From: Umbilicaria muhlenbergii | Taxonomy: Eukaryota; Ascomycota; Lecanoromycetes; Umbilicariales; Umbilicariaceae | DNA: 64,000 bases | NCBI GenBank assembly: GCA_000611775.1 | Contig: KK106981.1 | Coordinates: 9,223,431 to 9,287,430 of the forward strand | Reading direction: 5' to 3' | Part shown: piece by piece, positions 32,935-45,674 of the stretch | Numbering within the stretch: the stretch's first letter is position 1 | Layout: every line of letters begins with the position of its first letter | Notes under the pieces: generated by a model | Seen by the model: only the letters and a program-made list of their open reading frames with translations | Database searches by the model: none | Told to the model about the DNA's origin: nothing | Translations under genes and position numbers: made by a program

Positions 32935-33569
32935 CTTTCTGTGCGTGGCGAATGTACGATGGGAGGTGTGGAGAGCGGAGGGTCGATGTATGGATGGGAG
33001 GGTTGAGTGGGGGTGGAAATAAACTGCAGTGCCCGCCGCTGGTCGTTGAAAATGGTGAAGTAAAGAAGCGAATTGGTATGGAGTGAAGAGTGGCGACGTG
33101 GTGTCAGGCGAGTGGTGAGGAGGTGACTTGACGCCGCCCCACTTGTAGTGTAGAAGTTGGAACTGAAGCTGAAGCCGCGATTGAAGCTGCGGTGGAAGGT
33201 TGTGTGCTTGGAAGAAACTTCGTCCAGTTAGCCTGACCGGTTTCGTTCTCGGCAGGGCTGCTCTTGACGATGGTGATGGTGTGGGGCACAGGACCATTAC
33301 GACTACGATGTAGCTTCTCTTCTCTTCAACCTTCAAGCACCTTCAACATCTTCATCTCTCAGCGAGCACTGCTTCTTCACCATCACTGTCGTTATCCTTT
33401 CTCTTCATCACTCAGCCTCTACTTTCGTTCCTCGCCCTGGTAATCAGACCTCAAGCTCTCATACATATCAGACTCTATCTCAGAACCTCCGGTCTCATCT
33501 TATTCGCCCCTGTAGGCTAGCCGCTCATTGTTGCTCCATCAGTCCCCAGTCTCCAGGTCCCCAGGTGCG
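32935..33569. promoter_or_regulatory. Divergent upstream region, OLA1 / PPPDE peptidase
   Basis: 635 bp between two divergent starts. Pyrimidine-rich (CTTCTC, CTTCAAC) on the plus strand before the PPPDE start, as is common in fungal 5' UTRs. No gene inside. Confidence 0.5.
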
Positions 33570-34418
33570 ATGGCACCTGGGCAAGCCGGCAAGACTGGGT
33601 CCACGAAGCACAACCGTAAGAGTTTCGACAAATTACCCTCTACTCGGCGTTCTACATCAAATGTACAGAAAACAGAGGTACTAATCAACGTTTACGACCT
33701 CCTGCCAGTAAGTTGAGACATCTGGGCTCACGACCACTGGGGCAATGCTCACGCTTCTAACAAGCCCGGCAAACTCTCTTCCACCCTCTGGCTACTCGGT
33801 AGCTCACTCCTCCACTCTGGTGTGGTGATAAGAAATCGAGAATACGCATATGGCGGCCATGACCGGCCAGGTATGTCGGGTGTCTATTGGACGAGACCGC
33901 GCCTAGAGCCTCCTGGTGGCACATTCCGCCTCGAGCTCCTGCAAGGTTTCACCTTTCGATCCGAAGAAGAGATCGAGAGCATCATTCGAGACGTGTCACA
34001 CAAATTCCAAGGCACCGCATACAACCTCCTCACCAAGAACTGCAATCACTTCACTTCATATCTCTGCGAACAGTTGACAAGTCGATCGGGACCCGGCTGG
34101 CTGAACAGAGCCGCCAGTATCGGTGTGGCGCTACCATGCGTGGTTCCTCGGGAATGGATCGCACCTCCGGATCACGACACCGCTGACGGAGAGCTTCTGG
34201 ATGAAGAGGATGAGGATGAGCGGGCTTCCATGCTACGACCGGAGTCACGACAACAGCATGACTTCCACGGAAGTAGTCTACAAGGCGATGATGACGGCTG
34301 GATGAGTGACCGGGATCTACGGGGTGGTGGGAGCGGAAAAGGCAAGAGCTTGATGAGGGACACTGACGGAAGGAATATTCCGGCCAGTGAGCGAGCTCCG
34401 CGTCCCAGAGCTCAGTGA
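33570..34418 (+). CDS. PPPDE/DeSI-type thiol peptidase
   Basis: 263 residues: exon 1 33570-33707, intron 33708-33764, exon 2 33765-34418. VLINVYDLLPPG opens the PPPDE fold; the catalytic His lies in LLHSGVVI and the catalytic Cys in LTKNCNHFTSYL, with the family GGHD-type loop (EYAYGGHDRPG) between. The C-terminal third is acidic and disordered (DEEDEDE, then Gly/Lys-rich). DeSI proteins remove SUMO or ubiquitin from selected proteins. Length and motif order match DeSI2-like fungal proteins, with an added tail. Confidence 0.92.
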
Positions 34419-35255
34419 TGGACGCAAGCTGTCTCGCATTCTATTAGCGACACCGGATTGTTAGGTTGGCGGCACAGAAAGCATTGGTTCAGCGTGCATG
34501 TCGTGATGGCGATGTCGTGATGGCGAAGTCGTTCAATTGTCGGTGCGTGTGGGAGGGAATCGGCGTTCGCGCTTACCTCGCGGCGTGCCCGCGGCGGTGG
34601 CGGAAAGCGAAATATTTCCCTGGACTGCCTGAACGTTTCAGGGTCCTCCCCGCCAGTACAGAAGATCCGACAAGGCTAATTCAATAATCCTCCGCATTCC
34701 CTTACCAGCAGTCCAGGCGCGCTAATAATCGAGCTGCATCGCCAATATTCGGTGTAACAACTTGAAGGGAAACAAGCGACGCATGCATCAGCCAGTCCGC
34801 CACCCTTTCCTCCTCGTTCTTACTCCACACCATCCCCCCGTGCAGTCGTGGATCGAACATAGCATCTGACTCGGATGCAGGGTCTGATCGGTTCTGATCG
34901 GCAGGTGGCCCACGTGGGCTGACTTAAACCCCTATGTCCTCCTGGTGAAACGGTCGTCAGGACAAATGCTGCAGATCGTTTGACACCGAAACACCTTCAA
35001 ACCTGTTGCCGATGAAGCCTGACTAGTGCTGGTACACAAACGCTATTCTGAAGGAACGGACCGAAAGTGTGGGAGGGGGCTGTGGGGGAATCGATTAGTC
35101 TGAATGATTGCACCCTGAGGGAACTAGCAGACGACGACGATGGGATAAATAGGATGCCCGATACCCCCATGCTGTCCCTTTGGTCGTAGGGACTGCGTCC
35201 AATTCCGCTCTACTCACATGAATTGTATAGCCGAGTCGCAGACCATCGAGTCAAC
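34419..35255. other. Intergenic, no gene seen
   Basis: Only short frames. Downstream part is the promoter of the secreted-protein gene. Confidence 0.5.
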
Positions 35256-35910
35256 ATGCGAGTTTCTAGTCTATCGGTTGTTATGACCCTCGCCCGCTGC
35301 GTTGCCCTCGGCTCAGCCGCACCGGCCGCCATAGACATCGCGTCATCGTTAGTGCCTCGAAAGGAGTTCTGTCAAAATGATCCTACTACCGTCGCCGGAA
35401 CGTAAGTGCGCCAGTCCCTACAAGGGGCCTCCCACCAGGATCCCTACTCTCAAACCGCACACTGACTTTCCGTCCCCGTCCAGATTCCTCGAACGCCGCG
35501 ATCCCTTTACAATCCTTACCTCGGCCGCGCTGTCTGCCCGTAGCAATAATATCGTCTGGTGCGCCCCTGGCACAAACACCTATGTGGTCCTCCACATGAT
35601 TCAGTCTCTACCCAGCTCCGGCGTCATGGACCTCCTCCAGGAAAGTTTCAACGCCGTCCACGAACACATCAGGAAAGCCGGTGACGGCGCATTAACAGGA
35701 GGATTGTTCCAGTGGTCGACCGCTAGGGATTTTGTACTGCAGGCGTGGAGCCAAAATAACCACCAGACCACGTGGGGGGTGCTTGGGTCCGCGCTGATGG
35801 CTCTTATGAATTATATGACGGCAAAGAATCTTTATGGCGCCTTCTCCTTTTCTATATACGACGGGCTGAATGAGGTTGGGGCTGGGCACATCGCGAAGGC
35901 GACTCGATAA
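35256..35910 (+). CDS. Secreted protein of unknown function (190 aa)
   Basis: Exon 1 35256-35401, intron 35402-35483 (GTAAGT..CCAG), exon 2 35484-35910. The chosen ATG (MRVSSLSVVMTLARCVALG) gives a clean signal peptide ending near SAAPA; an upstream in-frame ATG would bury it. A monobasic/dibasic-like site (LVPRK) follows. The mature part has few cysteines (EFCQND; VWCAP), a long amphipathic middle (LLQESFNAVHEHIRKAGDG) and a glycine-rich end. No domain recognised. Could be a secreted effector or wall-associated protein. Confidence 0.75.
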
Positions 35911-36594
35911 CGTATCCCTGGCTTTTTGCATTCATAACCCGACTCTACCGTAAGCCTGGGCTCAGGGTCTTCTGGAATACGTGTACCTAGAAACATTGCT
36001 AAATATGATGATCATGACATAAGCACTTTACCTCTCACTTCAATTACCATCAATGCTCTCTCTCTCTGAAGGCTTCAATCGTGGGATTCGAGGCACCCGG
36101 TATGGGAGACGAGGGCTCAGGGCGAACAAGTACTTTTGATCAGATGATCGCATGCACACACAAGCTATCCTGACTGCTTCCCAAAAGCCTGTCAGTACCT
36201 CATCCCCGGCTCAGGGTGGTCCCACGCGCTTGGTCCCCTCCTCGCTCTCACGCGACCCCGTCCCCACGAGTCCCTGTCCCCTTCCCAATCTGTCTGTTCA
36301 TACAAGGACGCCGCTGAGCGTCCTACCCACCGCGCACTCTCCACCTACCCACCCTATTATACCAGAACGCCCACGACTTTATATTTCTGCCTGCAATCCG
36401 ACACAAACATTAGCCCATATTCTCGCATCCAACATATCCACCCCCTTTCCCCACCCCCGTATTCCAACCCTCTTCCCCCATTCTCCCACCCCCCCCCTCC
36501 CCTTTCTCCCCCGCCTTTCCCCCCCCCTTCCCTTTCCCTCCAAACCCCAAAACCCCTCCCCCCCTCGAACCCACAAACAAACAAAAATCCACAC
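35911..36594. other. Intergenic with extreme pyrimidine tract
   Basis: 36440-36570 is almost pure C/T on the plus strand (runs of 7-10 C). It lies just downstream of the MAPR gene, so its transcript 3' region would be G-rich. The long plus-strand frame here is compositional. Confidence 0.6.
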
Positions 36595-37392
36595 TCACGA
36601 CAAACTCCCCTCCCACCGTCCCACACTCTCCCACTCCGCCTCACTCAACACGCTTTTCCACCCCTCCTCCCCCCCCCTTCCCGTAGGTAATTCCTCCTCC
36701 TCCCCCTCCGCCCTGAGCACCCGATTCTTCGCCAGCGCAACCGTCGCGTCCCGCCCGGCGAACGTGTTGTACGCGCCGCCCGGGCCGTAGAAGCGCGCGC
36801 CGGGGGTGACGTCGTAGACGCGGCTGAGGATGGCGATGTAGATCAGGGAGGAGGGGTTCGTGGCGGTGGGGACGCCTTTGTAGGTGGAGAGTTCGCTGTG
36901 AGAGGTTGGGAGTTAGTGGGGGTGGGAAAGGCGCGTGAGGGAGGGGAGGAGCTGAGGGGGTGGAGGGTTGGGAGAATGTGGGAAGGTGGGGGGGACGCGG
37001 GAAAAGAGGTTGGAATGCGGGAATTGGAGGGTTGGAGGATGCGGGAATGGAGGGGGAGCCGGAGAGAGAGGGTAAATTGAAACAGGCGGGTACCTCTTTG
37101 TGAACTTCCGCATCACTACCGCCCCCTCCACAGGTGCGGGCTCTGCGGCTTCTCCCCCCGCACTACCTGCACGTGCAGGTGTCGCAGCCGCAGAGACGGG
37201 CGTGGCGGCAGAGGCCGGGACGGGCGCATGCGGCGACACGCCTACTTCCGTCGTTGCTGGCGAGGGGAAGAGGAAGGAGGTGGAGAGTGGATACAAGAGC
37301 GCGAGGGCGAGGATTAGTGACGTCCAGAGGAGCGGGGATTTGAGATACGAGGTGTGATTCGGGGCGGGGGCGGAGGCGGGTTTGGGCGGCAT
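36595..37392 (-). CDS. MAPR / Dap1-like cytochrome b5-fold haem protein, membrane-anchored
   Basis: 199 residues: exon 1 37392-37094, a 198-nt intron (37093-36896, GTACCC..CACAG, pyrimidine-rich), exon 2 36895-36595. A short Pro/Ala N-terminus precedes one transmembrane helix (LLWTSLILALALLYPLST) and an Ala/Pro linker. The haem domain starts KFTKSELSTYKG across the splice, then SLIYIAILSRVYDVTPGARF, YGPGGAYNTFAGRDAT and a tail with EEGWKSVLSEAEWESV. MAPR proteins (PGRMC1, yeast Dap1) bind haem through Tyr residues and support ER P450s in sterol synthesis. The family Tyr in YGPGG is present. Confidence 0.9.
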
Positions 37393-37994
37393 GATGGCGG
37401 GTGCTGCTGGTGGTGAGTGGGGTGGTCGGAGTTGGAGATGGTGAGAGGAAGTAGTTGGGGTTGTGTGTAATGCAAGGGACCGAGGTCGAAGAGTGGTTCC
37501 CCACAGGGTCCGGGGACGCGCCAAGTGGCGGCGGCGCGAGGATGCAAAGGTGGCTTTCCACTGCAGGGGAATGTGGGGAGGTGGGCATCCCTGCTGGCCT
37601 GGTTTGCATGGGTGGGGTGGGAGGGCGCCGATAGGGTATCCGCACATACTGTAGGAACGTCGAGCAGATATTTGTGGACGGAACAGGGCATGGTAGCCCT
37701 TGCGACATTAGATCGGTCCATAGAGCATTGCATACAGTTCATCATCTGTTGTTCCAACGCGTTCACCAGTGAGTAGGACTTTGTCCTTGATAGCTGCGTG
37801 TTGCGAAAAAGCTACCTGGTATCTATATCTAGATCTATCCGTGTACACGACAGTAATTTCCCTGAGCCTCTGTCAAGAACCATTCAGCATGTCGTCCCAT
37901 TGCAGCAATGCCGGATTGCTATATGCGCAGCCACGTGCCAAGATGTACCTCTAACGGCCGTCCAGTTGTATCTACCTTGCTAAAAGCTCGTGGG
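37393..37994. other. Intergenic, no gene seen
   Basis: Between the MAPR start and the convergent side of the GT15 gene; the long minus frames near 37163-37766 are unspliced readings of upstream DNA. Confidence 0.45.
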
Positions 37995-39751
37995 TCATGC
38001 TGCCTCCAGTCCATTGCGTATATACCCATGGTATCCGTCTCCACCGAACGCCCTCTCCCCTTCTTGCGACCAACCCTCCTTGGTATTAGTCCAGTCACCG
38101 CCAAGGAATTGCCGGATGCAAGTGTCGGTCGGCTTCTTCTGCGGTGACTCAAAAGGGACCAACTTGTAGAAATTCTCGTCGATGGAAGTGGGTTCGCAGT
38201 TACAGCGATAAGCGGAGTTTGGTGGACAGTGCCTGGATACGAGGGTACTGTTAGCTTGCCATGAAGAGAAGACTCGACGAGAACCCCTACCTGTTAATAT
38301 CGTGCTGATACCCAATGTCCCGGAAGAACCAAATCTCGCTCTTGGGAACAAACATCGCGACACTCAACGTGTGTATCGGAGCATCCCCGAATCTCTCGTA
38401 GAAGAACCCTCCACCTCTGTCCAGCCAGTCGAAGTATTTCTCGTTCGCTTCACCTCGAAAGTAGTTCAGGTCACCAATCTCGAAGTTGGAGAAGAATTGA
38501 CAGTTGTTGTAGTCCCCACTATTATGTGGGTCGAGTAGCCAGTCAAGGTCGGCATCGGGATGGATCAGCTCAGGGTGTGCATTGATGAAGGAGCGAGTTC
38601 GAGACCACAGTGAGGGAAAAGAGCGAGCGTCGTCGAGGATATTCATGTTGAAGCCGTACTTCATGTTGTTGTCCCGCATGAAGCGGAAGACGTCGTAATC
38701 GATGTCGCAGAAGAAGTGAACCTAGACCTGGTCAACACGGGTCCACGCCACGCAATCCAAGTGCACGAACATCCGGCTCCACACGCCAGTACCAGTCAAA
38801 GTCCTTTAGTCGTGGGTGCTTGTAGAAGAAACCACTATTCCATCGACACATGTGCCGATAGCTGATCATCCAGCCTTTCCCGACACCAATAGCACCGAGG
38901 TATTCCAGACTATTCATGAACCTTCCTTCGTCTATCCAATCCGGTAGTGACCAGTGCTCCTTCGGAACTACTTCGTAATAGCACTTAGCCGATGTGAGGT
39001 TCTGGGTCGCGAGCTGCGGCTAGGTTAGTCTTGCCCAACATTTACCCCGAGTCTAAGAACATACCCGAAATTCTTCGCTGAATGGTTCGTCGTTGAAGAA
39101 TACCCATGGATATTGGTATTTGTGGTTCCAGTGGAATTCCAGCTGTCGCATGCTCTGCATCAAGCCCGGAAGCTCTGAATTACGGACAAGGCTGATAAGA
39201 GCGGCGCGAGGTCGCGGTGACGGATGGCCGAGCTGGGAGATGCCGTTGGGAAGCCTAGGGCCTGGACTGACTGCGTGCTTGTTGTTCGAGTTGTGCTCTA
39301 ACCACCGCATTGGATCGGGTGAATTCTTTTTCGTGGTAGGTGAGATGGGACGAAGGACCTGGTATGGATTCGTTGCTGGTTGTGGCACTGAGATGTGGAC
39401 TATCTGATGTCGCCAGGCTGCCGGTGGTGGTAGTATCCAGACCAGAAGAGCAAGGCACAAGCACACCATGACTGCTATCTGGCTCTTGGAGAGAGCACTT
39501 CGGTATCTTGAAGGAATATATCGGTTGGGCGACCAGCGTTGAAGGGGACTGGGAGACTGCCAAAACGTCGAAGCGGATGAGAGGGAGCTTGCAGAAGACG
39601 ACGAGGATGATGAAGAGTCGCCATTAGGTAGCAAGAACTTGGAGGTCGAAGAGCGTAACGGCGTCTCTAGCCGCTTCGGAGATCTTGGTGGGAAGACATC
39701 TCTTGGTGGTGAGTTGAACAGCTTCCAAACGGTAGACTCAAGGAAGCCCAT
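37995..39751 (-). CDS. Golgi alpha-1,2-mannosyltransferase, GT15 (KRE2/KTR family)
   Basis: Four exons; introns 39064-39020 (45 nt), about 38766-38722 and about 38290-38235. Type II membrane protein: a Ser-rich cytosolic tail of about 85 residues, a signal anchor (IAVMVCLCLALLVWILPP) and a stem. The catalytic domain begins PRAALISLVRNSELPGLM and includes YPWVFFNDEPFSEEF, SYRHMCRWNSGFFYKHP, YYWRVEP-type DWYWRVEPDV, FFCDIDYDVFRFMRDNN and the conserved GDAPIHTLSVAMF. It ends HCPPNSAYRCNCEP with the family C-x-C. Uses GDP-mannose to extend O- or N-linked mannans in the Golgi. A GTTCGT donor at the third junction is unusual, and its exact place is uncertain. Confidence 0.93.
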
Positions 39752-40505
39752 GGTTGAACTGAGAGCCTTTCGTAGTGCTGAGAGCGCGGCTTAGCTGCTG
39801 TCGTGTCGCTGTGCTTGATGGACAGAGAAGCGAGAAGGGCTGCCCTGACGTGATGTCTGAAGACGGTGTCGAAGATAGTCATGCAGTTGTCAAAACTTCA
39901 CGCATAGTGACATTGGCCAAAAAGTCACCGCACACCTTTCTCACGCTGGAGTAGCGATGAAATTTGCAAGAAGGAATTGAGGTTGAGATTCTGATAAGCT
40001 TGGCGAGCCCCAAGTTCGTCCCTTCCAATTTGGAAACGTTTCATCCAGACCGCATGCCTAAGGTATTCGAGAGCATCGGCTTTCGAGTGACACTTGAACT
40101 TACTATCGTATAAAACATCATGATAAATATACATCGATTATCGACGACCATCGGTGTTGATGTCGTCATCTCCTCGTTCTTCGTTCGGATAATATTCTGT
40201 GATGGAACAGCCCTAGAGTTGAATAATAGACGACCACAACACTTTAGGGTAATAGTATACCCACAGCAGCATAGTACTCAATGTTCAATGTTTGTTTGAA
40301 GAGGTTGAGTGAGATAGCTTTGAAGCTGCCAAGTAGGTGGCAGTCCGCAGGGGACAAAGGTCACGCAATACCATAACCACCACAGCACAAGGTTGCACAT
40401 ATCATTCGAAACTGTCATCATGCATCTCACCTATAGTATGCTTGCAAGCTGCAAAGCTCAGTGTTTGTAGGCTGTCTCGATATCGATTATGGGTATACTG
40501 CACAT
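39752..40505. other. Intergenic between GT15 and HIR1
   Basis: Promoter of GT15 and terminator of HIR1; the 69-codon minus frame (39925-40134) has no support. Confidence 0.45.
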
Positions 40506-43500
40506 CTATGAGACCATGGTTTCGCCTCCGGGATCCGTTCCGTCGACAATCTCCAGCACATTCGCATAAGGTACAGTGATCCGTTGCAGATCCCGGTGTT
40601 TCCCTGGACGCAGTTAGCGCATACTGGCAAGGCCACAAGTGAAAGAGTTGGTTACCCAGTATAAGCACAACGCCCTTCAGCAGTTCCCTCCGAGGCCAGC
40701 CGCAAAGCATATCCCCATTATTCTCCCAACTCCGATCTGCGGCGTTCCTTATGGCTCTGGACTCTGTTTCTCCTGCGGATCCATCGACTTCATACACCCC
40801 TCCCAATAGGCCCCGTAGCAGCTCTTCGACTTTCAGCTTCAAGCCTTCTGCTCCTAATCTCTTCGCATACATATACAAATACACCCTGAACTCCTCTTTT
40901 GCCCCCAACATCATCGCTGCTGCAAGACGATTCTCCAAATGTGCTATAGACACACCAGACTCAAAACCTTCAAACCCCTCACGCGAGAGTAATTGTTTGA
41001 TAAGCCGCTGGAGGAAATAGGCCCGTCCACGGACCAAAGTCTCGTTGGTAGTGTTGCGCTCGAGATACGGTATGACTCCAGCAGAAACATTCGCTGTGCC
41101 CGACGTTCCATTTGTTTGTGTAGATGATGATTGTAGATCGCCGACTGGTGCATCTGTCGTGTTCCAATACTGACTGCCAACCGCCCACCAGACCTCGGAC
41201 AGTCGTTGCCAAATATACATTGCGGGCGAGTACGCGTAGCCGTCGCCGTTGGACAAGCTCACCACGATCCTGCCCTCGGAGTTAAGACGAGCTGAAGTAA
41301 CAGCAGGCGCCGCCGTGGGATGGCTTTGCAAGCTATGTACAGCGATATCGAGTACTGGCGCTAGAGAGACTGGCGGGTGCGGTGATGATAGTGTTTTCAT
41401 GTCCCACACGTAGCACATCCCCACAGCAGTAATACACATAAGCCACCATCCTCGGCATTCCAGTATTACAGGCTGACTCTCCAAGATTAATGCGTTGGTT
41501 AAGCGTCGGCCTGCAGGTGTCCAGGCATATATGCTGCCGTCTTCACATGCAACAGCCCAGAAGTCGCGATTACCTGTTACTAAAAGCACGCTTTTTGGTA
41601 GAAAATCCTGCCATACCGGCTGGCCTTTTCTGGTCACAGTAACACGAGATGGCTCTCGGTCTTGCTGCCTCCCTGTGACAGGCAGGCCCGTTGGATTTCG
41701 AGCTTCGAGCACAATCTCAGCTGAAGGAGTAATAGTGTCGTTCGAGGTGCTTCCGACAATAGAGTCACCGCTTGTCCCACTGAAGTTGCGTGTAATTTGG
41801 GAGCGGAGTTTGGGCACCGCGAGCCGTACCTGACTGACTAACAAGCTGGGATTCGTAACCGCAGGTCGAATGAATTCAGGCGTCGGCTGCTGGCCACTAA
41901 CGGGGGCAGTAGGTTGAGCAGGCACGAGACCATCAATAGTACTAGACAGAATCGGTACTGCTCCATGTTGACTTGCCAACGCAACTTTCTTCTCGACGTG
42001 GCCATCCTCGTCGCCTTCAATTGCTGCAAATTTTCGTTTGTTCCCTAATAGAAGGGCGGCCAGTCCCCCTCTGGGTAAGCCATCGAAAGGCTTGGAGAGG
42101 TCAAGTATGGTCTGCGGAGTGTCGTTCTTTACACCTTGTGCGCTTGACGCGGATGCCATCAATTGCGACCGCGGTAATGACGACTCACCACCAGCGGAAG
42201 ACACCAGCAAGGGTGCTATCCGCTTCTTTCCGTCCTTCGTAATTGTTACCCTTTGTTTGAGCCTCTCCAGTTTGGCTGCGTTGGGATCCTCCTGTACTGG
42301 GGGTTTGATAGAAAGGCCTTCTCCTTCTCCGGCCGGAAGGCCATCACGCTTTTCGGCACCTCCAATACCATTGGCAAGAACGCCATTCAAGGGAGCCACT
42401 GTTCCAGTACCATTGACCACAATCTCCGTTTTGAGACTTGCATCGCCCATCAAAGCCCCCATGCGACCTTCCACCCCGCGCAATTCACCCTCCTTACTTC
42501 TCTCTTCCAGGAGCAGTCCACTAGTTCCTTCTAGAATGCCTGCGCCTCTCCGGCCAGCACCGAACTTCGCTAGAGATTTCTCATTCTCCTCGAAGCTGAC
42601 TCCGTAACCAAGCTCCTCGTTTTCAAAAATCACGGCAATTATGGTGCCATCCAGGCTGGTAGCGAATAAGTTCTTTCCATCAGGACTCCAAGCGAGATCC
42701 GAAATTGACTTGACTGCTAAGTCCTGTGTTATCACAAGCGGCCGGGGATTGCTAGTGATCCATACACTCAAAGCCTTGTCTTGACCAGCACAGGCTATCA
42801 CTGTGACTAAATGTTGTGCACCTTGTCCCTTGCCGTCTTGGGTCGCCTTACTTGGTGCTTGCTTGGAGAAGAGTCGCGGCGAGAAAGCACATACTTCCAC
42901 TGGGCCTTCATGACCGATCAGATGGATATCACCGTCCCATGTACCTCGATTGATGATGGCGACTGAGCTGACAGGTCCGTTGACCGCATTAGCAGCGGCA
43001 ATGTGATTGCCATCAGGGGACCACGAGCATCGTCTGAAGTAGGTAGTCAACGGTGACGCTGAGAAAGGCGCGTTGATCGTCTTCTCGAGGGTGAAGTTAT
43101 TCATTTGGTCATGGGCTGATGAATTGGGTCCTGGAGGGGTGAAGCGGAATATCTTAACGGTCCTGTCATCACTTGCGGTAGCAAAGTACTTATTCGCGGG
43201 ATCGAAAGTAAGACCCTTAACGTGACTTTGGTGGTTTGACAATGTCTTGAGCTTCTCGAAGGTGTATGCTGACCAAACGACGATCTTCGAGTCCAACCCC
43301 ACGGAAACGAGAATGGAAGTATCATAGGACCATCCAAGGTCTTGAACGTCATTGTCATGGCCAATGAGTCGTCGAAAGATGCGCCAATTCTCTACTGGAG
43401 GAGGCTCATCGGTACCTAAGTTTTCCCCTCAGTATGTGTAAACCGCAGCGTCGCCGCAGCCCTCGAGACGTACCGAATGTGGCTGCATGCGACGGAGGAT

Positions 43501-43866
43501 TGTTATCCAGCTTGTAGACGCATACAATCTTGTCATCGGCACCAGAAGCCAAGTAGCGTCCGTTAGGGGAGAAGCGTACAGTGTGGATGGTACCAGTGTG
43601 ATAGCTCATGGAGGCCAGCTGCTTGGGCTTGGAGTAATTTGGATCTGCGGCATTGTAAATGGCGTCGGTGGACCATACTCGGACGTGGCCATCTGTACGA
43701 AAGGAGTCAGCTTCTTTGAGCGCGCCGATGAAGAAAACGTGAGCTTTGGCGCACCTCCTGCGGCTGTAGCAAGCCTCGTCCCATCAGGAGAGACGTGACA
43801 GCTGTAGACCTCGAAGTCCTTCTTCTCCCCTTTATGGGTCAGCCACACAGGCCTGATGAAATGCAT
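40506..43866 (-). CDS. HIR1: Histone H3-H4 chaperone HIR1 (HIRA)
   Basis: About 1,080 residues. Exon 1 from MHFIRPVWLTHKGEKKDFEV (43866). Introns near 43754-43693, 43472-43415 and 40657-40600 all keep frame; the last (GTAACC..CCAG) replaces an unlike read-through by KHRDLQRITVPYANVLEIVD, the expected C-terminus. An N-terminal seven-blade WD40 propeller (DGHVRVWSTDA; FSPNGRYLASGADDKIV; KGLTFDPANKYFATASDDRT; GHEGPVEVCAFSP) is followed by a disordered middle with the B-type region (RVTITKDGKKRIAPLLV). A C-terminal Hir domain follows (FLPKSVLLVTGNRDFWAVAC; CGWPRRELLKGVVLILG). Part of the HIR complex for replication-independent nucleosome assembly. Confidence 0.95.
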
Positions 43867-44245
43867 GTTAGCTGTTCTTTGGCTTCAGCTTGCGGCGCAT
43901 TGTTCGCGGTATCAACTGGAAGAGATGAGAGGTCTTTTCAGGCCTGAGGCATACTAATACTATCTGCTTCGCGCGCGCGCGTTGATCGTTGATGAAGACT
44001 TGCAGGGTCCGAGCTTCTCGGGACGAGAATCAATTAACAAACAGGGAGAGCCGAGAGAGCCTCATCAGCCTCATCAGCCAAGACCTGTCATATATCACCA
44101 AACTCACGTTACAAAGGCAGATTATACTACCTGATCTGAGTAAGAACGGTAAGATTCTATTCTACAATACCCAACAAAAGGTATCGGAGTGGACATCAAT
44201 ATGCGTATAGTCCCTAGCCCAGTAGTAAGACATTTTCCATCTCCA
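43867..44245. other. Intergenic
   Basis: Promoter of HIR1 and 3' side of the stomatin gene; a (CG)n run (GCGCGCGCGCG) at about 43971-43981. No gene seen. Confidence 0.5.
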
Positions 44246-45674
44246 TCACCGTTTCCGCCTTGTCTCCTCAAAGCTCTGGAGAACACTCCTCGCAACCTCG
44301 TCAGATTTGCCTGACAGGTTGGCCGCCTGCATGTCTGATTGACCTTCCGTCTGCCCTTCCGTTTGGGATTCTTTGGGCGCCTCGAGCGTGTTTCCTGTTC
44401 TCGCAGCCATGGTCTTCGCCTGGCCCTCGCTGACCTTTCCATAAACCGCCATTGCACTGGCAATCATCCCACCCATGTCGCCCATGTTGCCTGGCACCAC
44501 AACAGCCGTTCCTTCTTTTGCCAATTTACCGAAAGCTTCAACGTACTTTTCGGCCACACTCAAGCTCACAGCCCCTTGAGCGCTCTCTCTTCCTTGTCTG
44601 ATGCTTTCAGCTACAGCGTCAATGCCTCTCGCCGTAGCTCTAGCCTTCAGTAAGATTGCCTCAGCCTCTCCGCTAGCCATGTTTATCTGCTCAGCCTTGA
44701 GGGCTTCACTTGCTAGAATGACGCTCTGCTTCCTTCCCTCGGCAATGTTGATCGCGCTCTGCCGTTGCCCCTCACTGTCCAGGATCTCTGCCCTTTTACT
44801 CCTCTCTGCAGTGACCTGACGGTGCATGGCAGCCACAACACCGTCAGGCGCATGGATGTCTCGTATTTCGTAACGTAAGCAAACAACGCCCCAATCTTGC
44901 GCAGCTTCGTTGATCGCCTGGGTGATATTGATATTCAGTGCAGCACGCTCTTTCAAGACATGGTCGAGGGTCAATTGGCCAATCTCCGAGCGCATTGTCG
45001 TTTGGGCGAGCTGGGAGATGGCATATTCTGCGTCCTCGACTCCATAGCTGGTTCTGTCAGCCTTGGAACTCCAAATTTGAGCTTGCAATCTGAGCATAAT
45101 ACCTTGCTTTATAGGCGTCAAATACCCTGGTATATAGAACACCATCAAGTTCTAGCGTCACGTTGTCTGCTGTTATGGCACTTTGACTGGGTATCTCGAT
45201 GGCCGCCTCCTTCAAGCTCTTCACGTAGGCTATTCGGTCGACAAAGGGTAAGAGAATTGCCAGACCAGGTTGTAATATCCGATTGAATTTCCCCATACGC
45301 TCGACTATCCATGCGGTTTGTTGAGGTACGAAACGAATGATTGTGTTTGCAGGTAACGAGGGGCGTTGAAAGTAAGAGGATGGGGTCGACGAAGAGCTGG
45401 AGGCACCAAGACTGTTGAGGAGACTGCTCCCAGGAGCAGCATGATGTGGACTTGTGGAAAAGGGTTTGCGTGATAATGAAGGTAGAAGTATCGGGGATGC
45501 TGTAGTCATGGAAGGTTGTGCTCCCAGGAGAGCTGGGATTTTGGGGGATAGTCGATCCTGGGGCCTCCGTAAGACTTCTGTGGCCACTCGGCCGACACCC
45601 TTGATATTATTTGCCATCTTTTTATGAGCTTCGCCTCCTGCGCGAAGCTGTAGAGGACAGAACTTGGAGATCAT
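44246..45674 (-). CDS. Mitochondrial stomatin-like protein (SLP-2 type)
   Basis: Two exons; the intron near 45070-45015 (GTATTA..CCAG) joins VFDAYKA-S to YGVEDAEYAISQ. Two in-frame ATGs compete (45674 and 45617); the second (MANNIKGVGRVATEV) gives a cleaner presequence, so the true start may be 45617. A Ser/Pro-rich presequence precedes the SPFH/band-7 domain (IIRFVPQQTAWIVERMGKF; LPFVDRIAYVKSLKE; TADNVTLELDGVLYTRV; GQLTLDHVLKERAALN) and a long helical tail (AERSKRAEILDSEGQRQ). No transmembrane helix, as expected for SLP-2, which scaffolds prohibitins and cardiolipin in the inner membrane. Divergent from the zinc-finger gene. Confidence 0.93.

Noticed and set aside
36152-36790. 212-codon Pro-rich plus frame
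   Set aside because: Antisense to the MAPR exon and its pyrimidine tract; compositional.
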